Assembly: GCF_014356525.2 (NCBI RefSeq)
Contig: NC_052505.1
Span: 10,604,171 to 10,668,170 of the forward strand
DNA: 64,000 bases
Direction: 5' to 3'
DNA from: Nilaparvata lugens
Taxonomy: Eukaryota > Arthropoda > Insecta > Hemiptera > Delphacidae
Part shown: one piece after another, positions 60,465-64,000 of the stretch
Position numbering within the stretch: the stretch's first letter is position 1
Layout: each line of letters begins with the position of its first letter
Position numbers and translations under genes: made by a program
The notes under the pieces: model-generated
Databases searched by the model: none
The model's input: the letters and a program-made list of their open reading frames with translations, nothing else
Told to the model about the DNA's origin: nothing

Positions 60465-62330
60465 ATTTTGAAATTGAAATTGAAATTGAAATTTTGAATT
60501 GAAATTGAAATTTATTCATAACACTGACAATTTACAAACAAAAGTAAATGAACTTAACAAATCAGTACAATAATTTTGAAAAAATAAAAAAACTAAAATA
60601 CATAATATAATATTATCTTCTATTCCTTTTTATATAAATGAAAATAATTAAAAACTAACAAAAACATTATGTAGCGTCAGAGTTATGATTAAGGTACTTC
60701 GTAAGCTATTAGCTGAGTTGAAGTTACCTACTCTGAAAATTAAACTATTTGACCTTTGCAAGAGACAGAAGCCTCGAAAAAAAAATTAACAGAAAATCTT
60801 TGTCTATTCACAGAAAATGAATTGAAAGGAGTGAACATTACAGAAGTTATTTATAGAAACCAAAAGGTATAATACAATCCTAGGAAAATAAATTAAGAAG
60901 AATTTGAGGACATATACATTTTTATATCAATATATGAACTAAAGTCATAATATATCAATGAAAAAAATAGATAAATAAAAATCCTGAGACAGAAAAATCG
61001 TTAGAAGCCTAGGAAGCAATAGTAGAAATTCCCAAAAGAATGTAAAAAAAATAATTCATGTGAAAAAGAACTCCTCAATCTCATCAAAATCAAAATTGAA
61101 TAAAAAGTGCTTCAATTTCTTCAAAAATGTTATCAGTGAGCCTGTGGATGTAATATGTAGAGGTAACTTATTAAAGGAATTTGGAGCACTGTAATCGTAA
61201 AACCGTTTAAAGGCTTCACATGAAGGGTTTGCAAGAACAACCAAATTTCTGTCTCTCAATCTGTTTGAGAAAACTAAGGCATTCCCTGTAATCTGACCAC
61301 TTCTTAAAAAGAATATTCTCAAGACCCTGAAAATATATAAATGCCTTAAAGGCAATATATCCAAGGCCTGGAAGTAGGGAAATGAATGAGCTCTCCTATG
61401 TAATGATGTCATCATTCTAATCAATCTTTTTTGTGCAATAAGTATAGAGTTTAAATTAGTTTTATATGCACCCCCCCAACAGCTTAGCCCATATTGAAGC
61501 TTGCTATTTGCAATAGCGAAATAAACAGATCTCAGAATTTTTCTAGGGCAAATGAATTTCAATAAATAAAATTTACGAAGCATCATATTCATGTGCTTTT
61601 TGAGTGATTGGATGTGAACCTTCCAATTGCAGTTCTCATCAAGCTCTAAACCAAGATATTTGATATTTTGCACTTGATCTATCTTTACACAAGATGTACA
61701 GAATTCATTAAGATTAGATAGGCAGACACCACACTTGAATAGTAAGGGAACCTGCAAGATGGGCTTTGATCTCAAAGAGAAACGAACAAATTTGGTCTTA
61801 GTACTCAGAGCCAACCTATGCACTGAGAACCAAATTTTTATCCAATCTAAGTCACTTTGCATCTTAGAAGTTGCCGTATCAATTTCTTTTTCACAATATA
61901 GCAGAGCCGTATCATCCGCAAAACAAGTAACTGTTCCACTCAGATTACTTGCGCATAATTTATTTATATACACCAGGAATAAAATTGGTCCTAATACCGA
62001 GCCCTGGGGTACCCCACATGAGATTGTCAAATAAGAGCTCAGAACATTCTTAACCCGAACACACTGGCTTCTGCCCACCAAGAAACTTTTGAACCAGTTT
62101 AAAGCAATGCCTCTTATTCCAGCCTCCCTCAATCTATGCAAAAGAATGTTATGGTCCACAGAGTCAAAAGCTTTGGTTATATCAATGAACAGGCCCAAGA
62201 CATTTAAGTTTTGTTTAGCCCATTGAAAATTCCTGAACAGAAAGATAATAATGCATCCTCTGTACATTTCTTCTCAATAAAGCCATATTGGTTCTCACTC
62301 AGAAAATTATTTAATTTGAAGTAGTTTAAT
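60465..62330 (-). mobile_element. 5'-truncated LINE with hexamer tail, copy 2 only
   Basis: The element lies on the minus strand. Its 3' terminus at 60,465-60,512 is a tandem TTTCAA/AATTTC tail. A 3' UTR of about 540 bp follows upstream, then the RT frame. The 5' end stops inside the RT fingers at about 62,330, next to older AT-rich LINE-tail sequence. Copy 1 has about 400 bp of different sequence in its place, so insertion was accompanied by, or followed by, loss of target DNA. A 14-bp match (TTTGAAGTAGTTTA) lies at the 5' junction in both copies. Confidence 0.85.
61056..62267 (-). pseudogene. LINE reverse transcriptase with C-terminal domain, 403 codons
   Basis: This is the longest frame in the window. 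Motifs are FIDITKAFD (residues 27-35), GVPQGSVLGP (85-94), FADDT (116-120, catalytic Asp pair), KYLGLELD (203-210), the WGGAYK block of the thumb region and a C-terminal domain ending TFLKKLKHFLFNF. All catalytic residues of the palm are present. The methionine start is not original: upstream, in another frame, ENQYGFIEKKCTEDALLSF shows the expected preceding motif, so a single frameshift lies near 62,200. The endonuclease and N-terminal RT are missing. The intact length suggests a younger insertion than LINEs 1 and 2. The plus-strand frame at 61,735-62,034 is a shadow. Confidence 0.9.
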
Positions 62331-62859
62331 ATTTTTATTATAAATATTTATTTATTTATAGTTTTTACAAAGGAGCACTGACCGGGAGAGAAAATCTAAG
62401 GATACTCCTTGTACTATTTTCCTCCCAAATTTAGATAACATTTTAAAAGTCCGAAATAGGGTTATGATTTCACATTTCTAAAATTTAGTTCATTTTCACT
62501 CAAAACCAATAAAAACTAAGAATTTCAAATTTTGACGGTTAAAAAACATAATAAAAAAGAAAGATATTAAACGCGAATTACCATTAACTGAAAAATTACT
62601 GCGTAATTTCACAAAATTTAGAGCCAGAAAAAACACAACTCACTATTCAGCACAGCTGACATTTATAAAAAAAATAGTTACTAAGTTTCTCTTGATTGGT
62701 GTTTGTTTAACGGTTTTCATTACCATATTAAGAATATATGACGTGTATTGTCACGGCCAATGATGACAAAGGAGCTCAACCTTCATTGGTCAACAGCTAT
62801 TGACCAATAGTAGGGCTTTGTTCAAAATTATTTTATGGTGCAAAGACACAACGTCATAA
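62331..62859. other. LINE-tail relic and right part of element family C, copy 2
   Basis: 62,340-62,430 on the minus strand reads like a LINE 3' end (TCCCGGTCAGTGCTCCTTTG and then TAAATAAATA). 62,411-62,817 matches 28,870-29,300 in copy 1, including the right inverted arm. A further 42 bp have no match in copy 1. Confidence 0.6.
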
Positions 62860-63623
62860 CTCACACAACTTTCCTTGCTCATTGATCTATAAGCCTCATT
62901 AACGAGGATAATTTAGCGGAATAACATTATGCCGATTGGCGGCTAAATAATTAAAACTACAATTATACTATGTTATTGTGTTCAGAGTACATTTTCTTTT
63001 GTTTGAAAAATGAAATTTGAGGATTTTTCAAAAGTTGTCAAAACAGTGATGTTCTACAAATAAAATATCGACATGTTTTATTTTAAATAAACTGCTCTAC
63101 CTACCTACCTCATGCACGAGAAGGAGGTTACAAAGTAAATTTCTCAAGGATGGGGTGGACCCCCTGTTAATTTCTCAGGGAGGAGACTCATGCCAGTTAA
63201 TAGAGCTGGTATATGACTATACAGGGTATGAATTTGAAAAAAATCGGTCAAGTCATTTTTGAGAAAATCGTGATAGAAATTTAACAAAATTCATTCTTCT
63301 TAGGAATATTACGGAGCTCCTGCAATTTTCCCAGAAATGAGACTCATGTCAGTTGATAGGGCTTATAAATAGCTATCTAGGGTATATATTTTAAGAAAAT
63401 CATTAGAGCCGTTTTCGAGAAAACCGTGAAAAACATGGTTTTTAGACCTTTTAGTCATTATCCTCCATTTTTTCCGCCATTTTGAATTGAATTTTATTGA
63501 ATTTCTTATTGTCGGATCCTCATGGTATAAGGACCTCAAGTTCAAGATTTCAAGTCAATCGGTTAATTAGGAATGGAGTTATCGTGTTCACAGGCACACA
63601 CACACACACACACACCACACACA

Positions 63624-63654
<31 letters not shown>

Positions 63655-63684
63655 CCCACACAAACCACACACACACCACACACA

Positions 63685-63733
<49 letters not shown>

Positions 63734-63735
63734 AC

Positions 63736-63789
<54 letters not shown>

Positions 63790-63791
63790 AC

Positions 63792-63831
<40 letters not shown>

Positions 63832-63845
63832 ACACACACAACACA

Positions 63846-63888
<43 letters not shown>

Positions 63889-63926
63889 CACACACACACA
63901 ACACACACACACACACACAACACACC

Positions 63927-63964
<38 letters not shown>

Positions 63965-64000
63965 AGACCAACACCCAAAAATCATGTTTTTGGACTCAGG
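62860..64000. mobile_element. CA-bearing repeat family D, member 3, runs off the window
   Basis: Matches member 1 from CTCACACAACTTTCC through the repeat units to ATTGTCGGATCCTCATGG, with the same private variants. The CA tract is greatly enlarged, and the sequence then resumes CAACACCCAAAAATCATG. The right end lies beyond 64,000. Confidence 0.8.
63593..63962. repeat. Expanded CA microsatellite, about 370 bp
   Basis: Nearly pure (CA)n is interrupted by single extra C or A bases (CACC, CAAC). The equivalent tract is about 30 bp in the other two family members. The Cys/Val frames on the minus strand are artefacts of the repeat. Confidence 0.97.

Noticed and set aside
61735..62034. 99-codon plus-strand frame
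   Set aside because: Shadow of the LINE reverse transcriptase on the opposite strand.
63550..63985. Three minus-strand frames of 124-142 codons, almost all Cys and Val
   Set aside because: They are translations of the CA microsatellite in three frames.

Overview
The window is AT-rich eukaryotic DNA, most likely from an insect. The abundance of broken Jockey/CR1-type LINEs, tRNA-derived SINEs and hAT, Mutator-like and TA-target foldback elements would suit a hemipteran such as a planthopper, but that assignment is inference. There are no bacterial-style genes, no rRNA and no CRISPR. I recognise no known single-copy gene. The only proteins I can name are transposon proteins, all broken or truncated. 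A few exon-like pieces with good splice signals are listed at low confidence.

Layout of the left part. 1-1,735 is a LINE fragment (endonuclease end plus reverse transcriptase). A 180-bp Mutator-like foldback element with a perfect 9-bp target duplication sits at 3,891-4,070. A three-unit tandem repeat is at 5,154-5,610. A foldback MITE family is at 6,388-6,505 and 7,572-8,060, and the second of these lies inside a 950-bp tandem duplication (7,698-9,690).

The main structure is a duplication of about 17-19 kb. Copy 1 is 9,783-28,430 and copy 2 is 43,787-60,464, with a further homologous tail at 28,870-29,300 and 62,411-62,817. Copy 2 begins two bases after a run of exactly 100 N (43,686-43,785), so it may be an uncollapsed second haplotype placed in tandem by the assembler. 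The copies differ by scattered substitutions, small indels, a 2,000-bp solo-LTR-like insertion present only in copy 1 (23,677-25,676, 4-bp target duplication, clean empty site in copy 2) and a 5'-truncated LINE present only in copy 2 (60,465-62,330, minus strand).

Between the copies lie a SINE flanked by 50-bp direct repeats (29,418-29,773), a second LINE (29,780-33,490) split by a 670-bp MITE (31,331-32,000), and an internally deleted hAT transposon with an 8-bp target duplication (38,197-39,025). There are two members of a repeat family built of 160-170-bp units with a CA microsatellite (34,252-35,095 and 42,519-43,685). A third member fills 62,860 to the window end, and its CA tract has grown to about 370 bp.

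Most of the window is therefore a nest of mobile elements around a duplicated segment. A possible host gene on the plus strand of the duplicated segment is suggested by a 37-nt exon (13,446-13,482), a phase-compatible exon (16,172-16,292), a possible exon at 19,214 and a terminal-exon-like stretch (22,534-22,734). None can be confirmed without transcript data.
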